A stretch of 64,000 nt of DNA, from the NCBI GenBank assembly GCA_004017275.1, contig SAKE01000002.1, positions 127,411 through 191,410 of the forward strand. The letters are read 5' to 3'. The translations under genes and the position numbers were made by a program. The notes beneath the pieces are model-generated. The model made no database searches, was not told where the DNA came from, and saw only the letters and a list, made by a program, of their open reading frames with translations. This DNA is from Mesorhizobium sp. GTDB taxonomy: Bacteria > Pseudomonadota > Alphaproteobacteria > Rhizobiales > Rhizobiaceae. Positions 32,964 through 42,147 of the stretch are shown one piece after another. Position 1 is the first letter of the stretch, and every line of letters starts with the position of its first letter.

Positions 32964-34322
32964 ATGGCTCGAGACCACATGATCCTCAGCGCATTTTTCT
33001 TCAACCCGCAGGGCGATCATCGAATGTCGTGGCGCCATCCCAGGGCACCGGGCCGGGAAGTGCTGGATTTCGAATTCTACCGCGATCTCGTGCAGGCAGC
33101 GGAGCGTGCCAGGATCGACACGATCTTCGTCGCCGACCATGTGTCCATCTGGGATTCGGTCGAGAGCGGCGTTGCCCACTACGCCAATGCTCGCCTCGAA
33201 CCGCTGACGCTGCTGGCGGCGCTGGCCGGCGTGACCAAACACATCGGCTTGATCGCCACCGCGTCGAGCTCCTACAGCGAGCCCTACAATGTGGCGCGCA
33301 TGTTTGCCTCGCTCGACCATATCAGCAAGGGCAGGGCGTCGTGGAACGTCGTCACCTCGGCGATGGACGAGGAGGCGCGCAATTTCGGCCGCGACGGCAA
33401 TATCGAGCATGCGTTCCGCTATGAGCGCGCGGCCGAATTCCTCGATATCGTCAAGGCGCTGTGGGACAGCTGGGAAGACGAGGCGCTGCTGATCGACAAG
33501 GCGTCGGGCTATTTCGCCGACCCCGACAAGGTCCATCCCATCGATCACAAGGGTAAGCACTTCAAGGTGCGCGGGCCGCTCAACGTCTCGCGGCCGCCGC
33601 AGGGCCATCCGCTGATCGTCCAAGCCGGATCGTCCGAGGACGGCAAGAACTTCGCCACCGCCCAGGCCGATGCGCACTTCGCCATCTACAGCACCAAGGA
33701 GGATGGCATCAAATATCGTCAGGACATCAACGAGCGGCTGGCCCGCCACGGCAGGCGGCCGGAGAGCTTCAAGATCCTGCCCGGCATCCTGCCGATCGTC
33801 GCGGCTTCCGAAGCGGAAGGCCGGGAAAAGCAGGAATACCTCCAGACCCTGCTGCCCGACCAGGTTGGCATCGACCTTCTATCGAGCTGGAGCGGGCTGG
33901 ACCTGTCGGTGTTCCCGCCGGACGGGCCGCTGCCGCCGCTGCCGGATGAAAGCACCTTCAATGGCGGGCGCACGTCGCTCAACCGGGTCAAGCAGTGGGC
34001 GAAGCAGAATCTCAGCCTGCGCGAGATTGCCCGCAAGCTCGCCAACAGCGGTTCGGTGCCGACCGTTGCCGGCACGCCGGTCCAGATTGCCGACCAGTTG
34101 CAGGACTGGTTCGTTTCGGGTGCCGCCGACGGCTTCAACCTGATGTTCCCGCTGCTGCCGGAAGACTGGGTGAATTTCGCCGAACAGGTGGTGCCGGAGC
34201 TGCAGCGGCGTGGCGTGTTCCCGACCGAATACGCGCCGGGAACGCTGCGCGACCGCTTCGGCCTGGCGCGGCCCGCCAACCGCTTCGCCGAACAGCGCGA
34301 CAATGCGCGCGCCGTGTCCTGA
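32964..34322 (+). CDS. NtaA/DszA-family FMN-dependent monooxygenase
   Basis: The 452-residue protein belongs to the bacterial luciferase-like superfamily, NtaA/SnaA/DszA branch, shown by AFFFNPQGDHRMSWRHP, HISKGRASWNVVTSAMDEE and GHPLIVQAGSSEDGK. These two-component enzymes use reduced FMN to oxidise N- or S-bearing compounds such as nitrilotriacetate, EDTA or dibenzothiophene sulfone. No flavin reductase gene is near. The start at 32964 follows GGAAGGAGACCGAC. Confidence 0.9.
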   Translation: MARDHMILSAFFFNPQGDHRMSWRHPRAPGREVLDFEFYRDLVQAAERARIDTIFVADHVSIWDSVESGVAHYANARLEPLTLLAALAGVTKHIGLIATASSSYSEPYNVARMFASLDHISKGRASWNVVTSAMDEEARNFGRDGNIEHAFRYERAAEFLDIVKALWDSWEDEALLIDKASGYFADPDKVHPIDHKGKHFKVRGPLNVSRPPQGHPLIVQAGSSEDGKNFATAQADAHFAIYSTKEDGIKYRQDINERLARHGRRPESFKILPGILPIVAASEAEGREKQEYLQTLLPDQVGIDLLSSWSGLDLSVFPPDGPLPPLPDESTFNGGRTSLNRVKQWAKQNLSLREIARKLANSGSVPTVAGTPVQIADQLQDWFVSGAADGFNLMFPLLPEDWVNFAEQVVPELQRRGVFPTEYAPGTLRDRFGLARPANRFAEQRDNARAVS

Positions 34323-34337
34323 CCGGGAGAAGAATTC

Positions 34338-35114
34338 ATGACCGTCGCCCCAAGACTGCAGCTGCGTGAAGCGACCGCGCCGCAGCTCGTCAATGTCCTG
34401 CACAGCCCCAAGCGCGTGCGCGTCAAATTCGGCGGCCGCACCATCGCCGACAGCCGCAACGTGCTGGTGCTGCGCTCCAACCATTTCCTGCCGATCTATT
34501 TCTTTCCGCCATCGTCCGTCGACCCATCGGTGCTGAAGCCCTCGCTGCATCGCGAACCGCATTCGGTCGGTGGCGAGACTGCCTATTGGGATATCGACAG
34601 CGGCGACAGGCGCAGCGCCAACGCGGCGTGGGCGTTCGTTTCGCCGCCGGATGAAAACCTGACGCCTCTGGCCGGACGCATCGCCTTCACCTGGAAGGCC
34701 GTTGACCAATGGTTCGAGGAGGAAGAGGAGGTCTTCGTCCACGCCCGAGACCCCTATGCGCGCATCGATGTGCTGCAAAGCTCGAGCCACGTGCAGGTCT
34801 GGTTCGACGGCGAGCCGATCGCTGACAGCCATCGGCCGGTGCTGCTGTTCGAGACGCATCTGCCGACGCGCTTCTATCTGCCCGCGGAAGACATCCGGCT
34901 GGAGCGACTAACGGCGTCCAACTCGACGACGCGATGTCCCTACAAGGGCATCGCCTCCTACTGGTCCGGACTGCTGAGCAATGGTTCGGTGCGCCCGGAC
35001 ATCGCCTGGAGCTACCGCGATCCAATCGCGGAGATGCCCAAGATCAAAGGGCTCATCGCCTTCTATCCGCAGGCCGTCGACCGCATCCATCTCGACGGCG
35101 AACCCGTCGCATAG
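34338..35114 (+). CDS. Tandem DUF427 protein
   Basis: The 258-residue protein contains two DUF427 domains. The first (about 20-125) has VRVKFGGRTIADSRNVLVL and AFTWKAVDQWFEEEEEVFVH; the second (about 140-255) has VQVWFDGEPIADSHRPVLL, YKGIASYWSG and GLIAFYPQAVD. The biochemical role of DUF427 is not established to my knowledge. It sits 15 bases after a flavin monooxygenase and 35 before a binding-protein gene, so it may work in the same pathway. Confidence 0.85.
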   Translation: MTVAPRLQLREATAPQLVNVLHSPKRVRVKFGGRTIADSRNVLVLRSNHFLPIYFFPPSSVDPSVLKPSLHREPHSVGGETAYWDIDSGDRRSANAAWAFVSPPDENLTPLAGRIAFTWKAVDQWFEEEEEVFVHARDPYARIDVLQSSSHVQVWFDGEPIADSHRPVLLFETHLPTRFYLPAEDIRLERLTASNSTTRCPYKGIASYWSGLLSNGSVRPDIAWSYRDPIAEMPKIKGLIAFYPQAVDRIHLDGEPVA

Positions 35115-35149
35115 GTTTTCAATCTTCATTTCAGAGCAGGGGTTTCAAC

Positions 35150-36787
35150 ATGACCAAACGCAGAGATATCGACGCACTTCGCAACCTGTCGGGGGACATC
35201 TGGAATGTCGCCGTCGACGAATATCAGGGCGGCTTTCTCAAGCGTCGCGATTTCCTGAAATATGCCGCGCTGCTCGGCCTGACCGGCTTTGCCGCCTCGC
35301 AGGGGTTAGGAGGTGCGCGCGCCTCGGCCGCCGCCGGCGGAACGGTCCGTGTCGGGCTCGGCCAGCCGACCAAGGCGATCGATCCGGTCTCGGTGACGGA
35401 TCCGGCCAGCATCGGGGTGATCAGCCAGGTCGGCGAATATCTGATCCTCGACGATCCGAAAGACGGGCTGCAGCCGAAGCTTGCTTTGTCCTGGGAGGCC
35501 GATGAGACGGCCAGCCGCTGGACCTTCAAATTGCGCCAAGGGGTGAAATTCCACGATGGCCGCGCGGTCACGGGCCGGGATGTGGTGGCGAGCTTCGAGC
35601 GGCTGGTCGATCCGGCTAGCGGTTCGTCGGCCTTGTCAGCCTACAAAGGCATCCTGTCCAAGGGCGGCGCCAAGCTGGTCGATGACGAAACCGTCGCCTT
35701 CGATCTCGACGGTCCGAACAGCAACTTCCCCTTCTATGTCTCTTCAGACGTCTACAATGCCGTCATCCTGCCGGCCGACTATGCTGGTGATTTCGAGAAG
35801 ACTTTCAACGGCACCGGTCCGTTCAAGCTCGAATCCTTCCGTCCCAAGCAAGGTGCCAGCTTCGTGCGTAATCCGGATTACTGGGGTGACAAGGCGCTGC
35901 CCGACCGGGTCGAGATCAAGTTCTTCGACGACGAGCAGGCGCAGGTGCTGGCTTTGCAGGCCGGCCAGCTCGATGTCATCCCGAGCACGACGCGCCTGGA
36001 ACTGGCGATCGAGGGCAATCCCAATTTCAAGCTGCTGAGTGTACAGGCAAGCTCGCATGACCAGGTGCATCTCAGAACCGACCAGGCGCCGTTCACCGAC
36101 AAACGCATCCGCCGCGCGCTGGCGCTCACCATCGACCGCGAGGCGGTGGTCAAGGGCCTGCTGAAGGGCCGTGCCATCGTCGGCAACGACACGCCGTTCG
36201 CGCCGATCTTCCCCTCGGCCGATCCGTCGGTGCCGCAGCGCAAGCAGGACATTGCCGAGGCCAAGCGGCTGCTTGGCGAGGCGGGCGTGCCCAACGGCTT
36301 CGAGGTGACGCTGACCACCGAGCGCGCCTATGACATTCCCGACTATGCGGTGATCATCCAGAACTTCGCCAAGAAGGCCGGTATCGACGTCAAGCTCAAT
36401 GTCCTGCCACAGGACGCGTACTACGGCTCGGCGACCTTTGGCAGCTCGCCCTGGCTGGATTCGGTTCTCGGCATCACCGACTACGGCCATCGCGGCACGC
36501 CCGACATCTTCCTCAACGCCACGCTGAAGAGTTCGGGAGCCTGGAACGCGGCGCATTTCAACAACCCCGCCTATGATGCGCTGTTGCTCGACTACTCGAA
36601 GGCGCGTGATCTGCAGGCACAGCGCCTTGTTGCCGGCAAGATCCAGACCTTGCTGCTGGACGAGACGCCGGCGATCATCAGCTACTTCTCGCAATACAGC
36701 CGGATTGTCAGCTCCAAGGTCGAGGGCGTGCGCTTCACCGCGATTTCGCATCTACTGCTCGACCGCGTTTCCTTCGTCCAGGCATGA
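35150..36787 (+). CDS. DppA/OppA-like ABC substrate-binding protein
   Basis: The 545-residue SBP_bac_5 protein has a Tat signal (FLKRRDFLKYAALLGLTGFA) after an unusually long polar N-terminus of about 30 residues, then the family block WTFKLRQGVKFHDGRAVTG and RRALALTIDREAVVKG. It should deliver a peptide, opine or related amide to the permeases encoded next. The start at 35150 follows GAGCAGGGG. It is the first gene of the importer part of the operon. Confidence 0.9.
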   Translation: MTKRRDIDALRNLSGDIWNVAVDEYQGGFLKRRDFLKYAALLGLTGFAASQGLGGARASAAAGGTVRVGLGQPTKAIDPVSVTDPASIGVISQVGEYLILDDPKDGLQPKLALSWEADETASRWTFKLRQGVKFHDGRAVTGRDVVASFERLVDPASGSSALSAYKGILSKGGAKLVDDETVAFDLDGPNSNFPFYVSSDVYNAVILPADYAGDFEKTFNGTGPFKLESFRPKQGASFVRNPDYWGDKALPDRVEIKFFDDEQAQVLALQAGQLDVIPSTTRLELAIEGNPNFKLLSVQASSHDQVHLRTDQAPFTDKRIRRALALTIDREAVVKGLLKGRAIVGNDTPFAPIFPSADPSVPQRKQDIAEAKRLLGEAGVPNGFEVTLTTERAYDIPDYAVIIQNFAKKAGIDVKLNVLPQDAYYGSATFGSSPWLDSVLGITDYGHRGTPDIFLNATLKSSGAWNAAHFNNPAYDALLLDYSKARDLQAQRLVAGKIQTLLLDETPAIISYFSQYSRIVSSKVEGVRFTAISHLLLDRVSFVQA

Positions 36788-36794
36788 TCGCGAC

Positions 36795-37754
36795 ATGCTG
36801 ACCGGCCGCATTCTGTCAGCGCGTGTGGGCACACTTGTCCTCACACTATGGCTGGTCAGCATCCTGGTGTTCTTCGCCGGGCAGGTTCTGCCCGGCGATG
36901 TCGGCCGCGTGATGCTCGGGCCGTTCGCTGATGCGCAGGCGGTGGCGGAACTGAACAAGCGGCTGGGCGCCGACCAGCCGGTTCTCGTCCAGTACTGGCT
37001 CTGGTTCAGCAAGGCCGTCACCGGCGATTTCGGCACCTCGCTGTCGATGGGCGCGCCGGTGGCACCCTTCGTGCTGGAAAGCCTCAAGCGCTCCGCCGCC
37101 CTTGCCGGCATTATTTTGCTCTTTCTCGTTCCGCTGGGCGTAGGCGCCGGCGTCGTCGCCGGTCTCAATGCTGGCCGGCTCATCGACCGGCTGATCGTGA
37201 TGGCAGGCGTTTCCTTCGGGATTGTGCCTGATTTCGTTTCCGGCCTGATGCTGCTCATCGTTTTCGGCCTGTGGCTGAACTGGTTCCCGATCTCGGGTGT
37301 TGCCCCAGATGGCGCGGGCTTCTGGACGCATGGCTATTATCTGATCCTGCCGGCGCTGCCGCTGGTGCTGAACCTGGCCGGCTATATCGCCCGGATGACG
37401 CGGGCAGGGGTGATCGAGGCAATGGCCGCCGATTACACACGCACCGCCGTCCTGAAAGGGCTCGAGCGGCGCGAGATCATCTTTCGGCACGTGCTGCGCA
37501 ATGCGCTGACGCCGACCATCGCGGTGCTGGCGACGCAGACCGGATACATGCTTGGCGGGCTGGTGGTGATCGAAGCGCTGTTCGGCATCCAGGGGCTCGG
37601 CAATCTGGTCCTGAACGCTGCCAAGGCACGCGATTTCCCGATGCTCGAGGCCGGCGCGCTGGTGATGGCGGCAATCTTCGTGCTGTCGGCGGCGGCGGGC
37701 GACCTCGTGCTGGCCCTGCTCGATCCGCGGCAACGCCGCCGGACCTCGCCATGA
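36795..37754 (+). CDS. DppB-like ABC permease
   Basis: The 319-residue permease has the DppB/OppB N-terminal helix followed by VLPGDVGRVMLG and the conserved PVLVQYWLWFSKAVTGDFGT, and the coupling loop DYTRTAVLKGLERREIIFRH. It starts seven bases after the binding-protein stop and overlaps the next permease by four bases (ATGA). Confidence 0.9.
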   Translation: MLTGRILSARVGTLVLTLWLVSILVFFAGQVLPGDVGRVMLGPFADAQAVAELNKRLGADQPVLVQYWLWFSKAVTGDFGTSLSMGAPVAPFVLESLKRSAALAGIILLFLVPLGVGAGVVAGLNAGRLIDRLIVMAGVSFGIVPDFVSGLMLLIVFGLWLNWFPISGVAPDGAGFWTHGYYLILPALPLVLNLAGYIARMTRAGVIEAMAADYTRTAVLKGLERREIIFRHVLRNALTPTIAVLATQTGYMLGGLVVIEALFGIQGLGNLVLNAAKARDFPMLEAGALVMAAIFVLSAAAGDLVLALLDPRQRRRTSP

Positions 37755-38638
37755 CGGATCTGGCGGAGTTTCCCGCGCCGCGCCGTGCCGTGGCCGGCTT
37801 TCCGGCAGCGCGCAGAATCCGCCGTGCTTTCTCCGGACTGCCCCCCTCGGTCGTGGTCGGATCGCTGCTGCTTCTGTTCTGGGTCATATGCGCGCTGTTC
37901 GGCAACCTCTTCGTTCCATACGATCCCTATGCCGAGGATTTCCTGGCGATGCTGACACCGCCGGATGCCGCGCACTGGTTCGGAACCGATCAGCTCGGCC
38001 GCGACGTGCTGTCGCGCATCATCATCGGATCGCGCGACATCCTGCTGGTTGCGCCGCTGGCCACATTTGCCGGCGTTGCCGCCGGCAGCATCATCGGCCT
38101 GGTGCTCGGCTATTTCGACGGCCTGGTCGATGCTATCGGGGCGCGGCTGCTCGATACGCTGATGGCGTTTCCGTTCATCGTTCTCGTCACCATGACGCTG
38201 GTGGCGATCGGCCCGTCGAACCTCACCGTCATCCTGGTGATCGGCATCGCCTATGCGCCGCTGGTGGCGCGCACCGTTCGCGCCGCCGTGCGCGAACAGA
38301 AGGAGCGCGACTATGTCAGCGCCGCCCGGCTTGGCGGCGAAGGCCCGCTCGCCATCATGTTCCTGGAGATCCTGCCCAACATCAGGGAAACGATCCTGAT
38401 CGAGCTCGTCACAAGGCTGGGCTACGCCTTCTTTTCGATCGCGACGCTGAGCTTTCTCGGTCTCGGCATCCAGCCGCCATCGGCCGACTGGGGACTTGCC
38501 GTCGCCGACGGCTACGGCTTCCTGACCGGCGGCAAATGGTGGGTCGTCGTCTTCAATTCCGCGGCAATCGTCTCGCTGGTCACGGCGACTAACCTCATCG
38601 CGCAAGGCATCGGCGCCTTCGAGAATAGCGATGCATGA
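37751..38638 (+). CDS. DppC-like ABC permease
   Basis: The 295-residue permease of the OppC type has an N-terminal cytoplasmic arm, the HWFGTDQLGRDVLSRIIIG block found in this family, and the coupling loop RDYVSAARLGGEGPLAIMF. It completes the importer with the DppB-like and binding proteins; the ATPase is the fused protein on the other strand at 30964-32772. Confidence 0.9.
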   Translation: MTDLAEFPAPRRAVAGFPAARRIRRAFSGLPPSVVVGSLLLLFWVICALFGNLFVPYDPYAEDFLAMLTPPDAAHWFGTDQLGRDVLSRIIIGSRDILLVAPLATFAGVAAGSIIGLVLGYFDGLVDAIGARLLDTLMAFPFIVLVTMTLVAIGPSNLTVILVIGIAYAPLVARTVRAAVREQKERDYVSAARLGGEGPLAIMFLEILPNIRETILIELVTRLGYAFFSIATLSFLGLGIQPPSADWGLAVADGYGFLTGGKWWVVVFNSAAIVSLVTATNLIAQGIGAFENSDA

Positions 38639-38701
38639 GCCTTGATCCGGGCGCCAAAAAATCTCTTTTGCATTGAAGCCTGACGCGCATCCTTATATCG
38701 C

Positions 38702-39730
38702 ATGGCTATGAAGAAAATCGGTTTCCTGTCGTTCGGGCACTGGACGCCCTCGTCGCAATCGCAAGTACGCTCGGCTTCGGACGCGCTTTTGCAATCCATA
38801 GAGCTGGCTGTCGCCGCCGAGCAGTTGGGCGCGGACGGGGCCTATTACCGCGTGCATCATTTCGCCCGCCAGCTCGCTTCGCCGTTCCCGCTGCTGGCGG
38901 CCGTCGGCGCGAAGACCAGCCGCATCGAGATCGGTACCGCGGTCATCGATATGCGCTATGAGAACCCGCTCTACATGGCCGAGGATGCGGGCGCTGCCGA
39001 CATCATCGCCGGCGGCCGGCTGCAACTTGGCATCAGCCGTGGCTCGCCGGAGCAGGTGATCGACGGCTGGCGCTACTTCGGCTACGCACCACAGGAAGGC
39101 AAAAGCGACGCCGACATGGCGCGGCATCACGCCGAGGTCTTCCTCGATACGCTGCGCGGCGAGGGGTTCGCACAGCCCAATCCGCGGCCGATGTTTCCCA
39201 ACCCGCCCGGCCTCTTGCGCCTAGAACCGCATTCGGAAGGATTGCGTGAGCGGATCTGGTGGGGTGCGGCCACCAACGCGACGTCGGAATGGGCTGCGAA
39301 GCTCGGCATGAATTTGCAGAGTTCGACGCTCAAATTCGACGAGAGCGGCAAGCCTTTCCACATCCAGCAGGCCGAGCAGATCCGCATCTACCGCGAGGCC
39401 TGGAAGGCTGCCGGCCACAGTCGCGAGCCGCGTGTCTCGGTCAGCCGCAGCATCTTCGCGCTGGTCGACGATCGCGACCGCGCCTATTTCGGGCGCGGCA
39501 ATGAGAGCCGCGACCAGATCGGCTTCATCGAGGAGAACACCAGGGCGATCTTCGGCCGCAGCTATGCCGCCGAGCCGGATGTGCTGATCAAGGAATTGGC
39601 TGAGGATGAGGCGATCGCCGAGGCCGACACGCTGCTGCTCACCGTTCCGAACCAGCTCGGCGTCGACTACAATGCGCATGTCATCGAGGCGATTCTGACC
39701 CATGTCGCGCCGGCGCTGGGCTGGCGCTGA
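38702..39730 (+). CDS. LLM-class flavin-dependent oxidoreductase
   Basis: The 342-residue luciferase-like protein has GADGAYYRVHHFARQLASPF and the family strand IEIGTAVIDMRYENPLYMAE, followed by GGRLQLGISRGSPEQV. It uses FMN or F420-type flavin chemistry; the F420 option is less likely in this lineage. It is distinct from the NtaA-like enzyme at 32964 and is the second flavin enzyme of the locus. It may start six bases later at ATGAAGAAAATC. Confidence 0.87.
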   Translation: MAMKKIGFLSFGHWTPSSQSQVRSASDALLQSIELAVAAEQLGADGAYYRVHHFARQLASPFPLLAAVGAKTSRIEIGTAVIDMRYENPLYMAEDAGAADIIAGGRLQLGISRGSPEQVIDGWRYFGYAPQEGKSDADMARHHAEVFLDTLRGEGFAQPNPRPMFPNPPGLLRLEPHSEGLRERIWWGAATNATSEWAAKLGMNLQSSTLKFDESGKPFHIQQAEQIRIYREAWKAAGHSREPRVSVSRSIFALVDDRDRAYFGRGNESRDQIGFIEENTRAIFGRSYAAEPDVLIKELAEDEAIAEADTLLLTVPNQLGVDYNAHVIEAILTHVAPALGWR

Positions 39731-39768
39731 CGTTCGGATCGAGGCGGATAACTCCAGGGAGGTACACC

Positions 39769-40413
39769 ATGGCGAAGAAGGCGTTGATCGCCTGGGGCGG
39801 CTGGGAGGGCCATACGCCGGAGCGGAGCGCGAAGTTCGTCCGCAACCTGCTTGAACGCAACGGATTCGACGTCACGCTCGGTGAGGGCACCGCGATGTTC
39901 GCCGATCCGCAGCTTGCTTCCTTCGATCTCATCGTGCCTGTCATCACGATGTCGAAGATCGAAAAGGCCGAGCTGCAGAACCTGACGCTTGCGGTTCGCG
40001 GGGGAAGCGGGCTTGGCGGCTTTCACGGCACGATGGGCGACAGTTTTCGCAATGAGCCCGACTATCAGTTCATGACCGGCGGCCAGTGGGTCGCGCATCC
40101 CGGTGACATCATCGATTATACGGTTGCGATCACCCGGCCGGACGACCCGATCACTTCAGGCATTGGCGATTTCGCCTACCGGTCGGAGCAGTATTATATG
40201 CATGTCGACCCGAGCAACGAGGTGCTGGCCACGACCATTTTCACCGACGCGCATTTCCCGGGAATAGGCGGCGTCGTCATGCCGGTCGTCTGGAAGCGTC
40301 GCTATGGCGCGGGGAAGGTCTTCTACAGCGCGCTGGGGCACAATGCCGACGAGTTCGCGGTCCCGGAAATGGCGCTGATTGTCGAGCGGGGTCTCATCTG
40401 GGCCGCCCGCTAG
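39769..40413 (+). CDS. ThuA-like protein
   Basis: The 214-residue protein has a ThuA/glutamine-amidotransferase-like fold, with KKALIAWGGWEGHTPERSA, the central GLGGFHGTMGDSFRNEPDY and GKVFYSALGHNADEF at the end. ThuA proteins occur in sugar and cyclitol catabolic loci, for example trehalose use in Sinorhizobium, often with oxidoreductases. The exact activity is not known. GGGAGGTACACC precedes the ATG. Confidence 0.85.
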   Translation: MAKKALIAWGGWEGHTPERSAKFVRNLLERNGFDVTLGEGTAMFADPQLASFDLIVPVITMSKIEKAELQNLTLAVRGGSGLGGFHGTMGDSFRNEPDYQFMTGGQWVAHPGDIIDYTVAITRPDDPITSGIGDFAYRSEQYYMHVDPSNEVLATTIFTDAHFPGIGGVVMPVVWKRRYGAGKVFYSALGHNADEFAVPEMALIVERGLIWAAR

Positions 40414-40438
40414 GTCGGTGCGAACTGAGGACAGGACC

Positions 40439-41932
40439 ATGACGGCACCAGTGAGAGATTTCCCGCTGCATGCGCCCATCGATGGTCGGCACCGCAAGAT
40501 GCTGATCGACGGCGCCTGGTGCGATGCGCTGAGTGGCCGGACCTTCGAGACGCGCAACCCCGCCACGGGGGTTGCGATCGGCACCGTGCCGCTCTCCGAT
40601 TCCAGCGATATCGACCTCGCCGTGGCGGCGGCCCGGCGCGCCTTCGACGGACCGTGGAGCCGGTTCAAGCCGTATGAGCGCCAGGTGCTGCTGCTCAAGA
40701 TCGCCGACCTGATGGAGCGCCATTGGGAAGAGATCGCGCTTTCGGACACCACGGATATGGGCATGCCCATCGTGCGCACGCTGGCAAACAAGAACCGCGT
40801 GCTCGGCATGCTGCGCTTCTATGCCGGCATGGCGACGTCGATCCACGGCCACACGATCGGCAATTCGCTGCCGGGCGAGATCGTCTCCTATACGCGCAAG
40901 GAGCCGGTCGGCGTCGTCGGCGCGATCATTCCCTGGAATGCGCCCACAGCCGCATCGATCTGGAAGATCGGCCCGGCGCTGGCGACCGGCTGCACCATCG
41001 TGCTGAAACCGTCCGAGGAAGCGCCGCTGACGCCGCTGCTGATCGGCGCGCTGATGATGGAGGCCGGCGTGCCGCCCGGCGTCGTCAACGTCGTCACCGG
41101 CACGGGTGCGGAGGCCGGCGCGCCGCTAGCCGCCCATATGGATGTCGACAAGATCGTCTTCACCGGCTCGACGGTGACCGGTCAGAGCATCCTACGCGCC
41201 TCGGCCGGCAACATGAAGCGGGTCTCGCTGGAGCTCGGCGGCAAGTCGCCGGTCATCGTCTGCGTCGACGCCGATCTCGAGCGCGCGGTGCCGATCGCGG
41301 CAATGTCGGTGTTCGCCAATTCCGGCCAGATCTGCATCGCCGGCTCGCGGCTGTTCGTCGAACGGCCGATCCACGACGAATTCGTCGAGCGGGTCTCGGC
41401 CTATGCGGCAAAACTTCGGATCGGCGACGGCGCCGATCCCGAAACCGAGATCGGACCGCTGATTTCACCCAGGCAGCTCGAACGCGTCACCAGCTTCATC
41501 GAGGATGGCACAAGGCAAGGCGCGCGGCTGGTCACCGGCGGCAAGCGCATCACCGAAGGCGTGCTCGGCGCCGGCAATTTCATCGCGCCGAGCGTGTTTT
41601 CAGGCGTCACCGACGACATGCGCATTGCTCGGGAAGAAATCTTCGGCCCGGTCATCTCGGCGCTGCCCTTCGACACGCTGGACGAAGTAGTGCGGCGCGG
41701 CAACGACACACCCTATGGGCTGGGTGCCGGCGTTTTTACCCGCGACCTCGGCAAGGCGCACCAACTGGCCAACCGCCTGCGCGCCGGCTCGGTCTGGGTC
41801 AACACCTATCACGCGATCGACCCGGCAGTACCGTTCGGCGGCTACAAGATGAGCGGCTATGGGCGCGAGGGCGGGGCGGAGCATCTCGACGAGTATCTCA
41901 ACACCAAGGGTGTCTGGATCAGGACGGATTGA
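40439..41932 (+). CDS. NAD-dependent aldehyde dehydrogenase
   Basis: The 497-residue ALDH has the catalytic Cys in FANSGQICIAGSRL, the general-base Glu in LELGGKSP, and the Asn-bearing IIPWNAPTAASIWKIGPAL. The sequence most resembles the broad betaine/phenylacetaldehyde-type dehydrogenases. In this locus it would oxidise an aldehyde released by the flavin monooxygenases. The start follows CTGAGGACAGGACC, where AGGA is the ribosome-binding site. Confidence 0.92.
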   Translation: MTAPVRDFPLHAPIDGRHRKMLIDGAWCDALSGRTFETRNPATGVAIGTVPLSDSSDIDLAVAAARRAFDGPWSRFKPYERQVLLLKIADLMERHWEEIALSDTTDMGMPIVRTLANKNRVLGMLRFYAGMATSIHGHTIGNSLPGEIVSYTRKEPVGVVGAIIPWNAPTAASIWKIGPALATGCTIVLKPSEEAPLTPLLIGALMMEAGVPPGVVNVVTGTGAEAGAPLAAHMDVDKIVFTGSTVTGQSILRASAGNMKRVSLELGGKSPVIVCVDADLERAVPIAAMSVFANSGQICIAGSRLFVERPIHDEFVERVSAYAAKLRIGDGADPETEIGPLISPRQLERVTSFIEDGTRQGARLVTGGKRITEGVLGAGNFIAPSVFSGVTDDMRIAREEIFGPVISALPFDTLDEVVRRGNDTPYGLGAGVFTRDLGKAHQLANRLRAGSVWVNTYHAIDPAVPFGGYKMSGYGREGGAEHLDEYLNTKGVWIRTD

Positions 41933-41964
41933 GAGGGCCGGCATTTTGCCGGTGGCGCTCTATG

Positions 41965-42123
41965 GCGCCCCCTCTGTCCTGCCGGACATCTCCCCCACAA
42001 GGAGGGAGATTGGCAGTTTCGACGCCGACTCTCTTCCTGCCACGTCGAAGATTGACGAAGGCCGCAATGACGGCCAATCTCCCCCCTCGTGGGGGAGATG
42101 TCCGGCAGGACAGAGGGAGGCGC
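41965..42123 (+). repeat. Second copy of the nasA-type palindromic element
   Basis: The arms 41965-42013 and 42074-42123 are inverted repeats starting GCGCCCCCTCTGTCCTGCC and ending GGCAGGACAGAGGGAGGCGC. Sequence differs from the nasA copy mainly by GTCC/GGAC in place of GGCC. It lies between the convergent aldehyde dehydrogenase and amidase genes and could act as a two-way terminator. Confidence 0.88.
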
Positions 42124-42147
42124 GAAGGAACTCGGCGGTCGCTTCGC

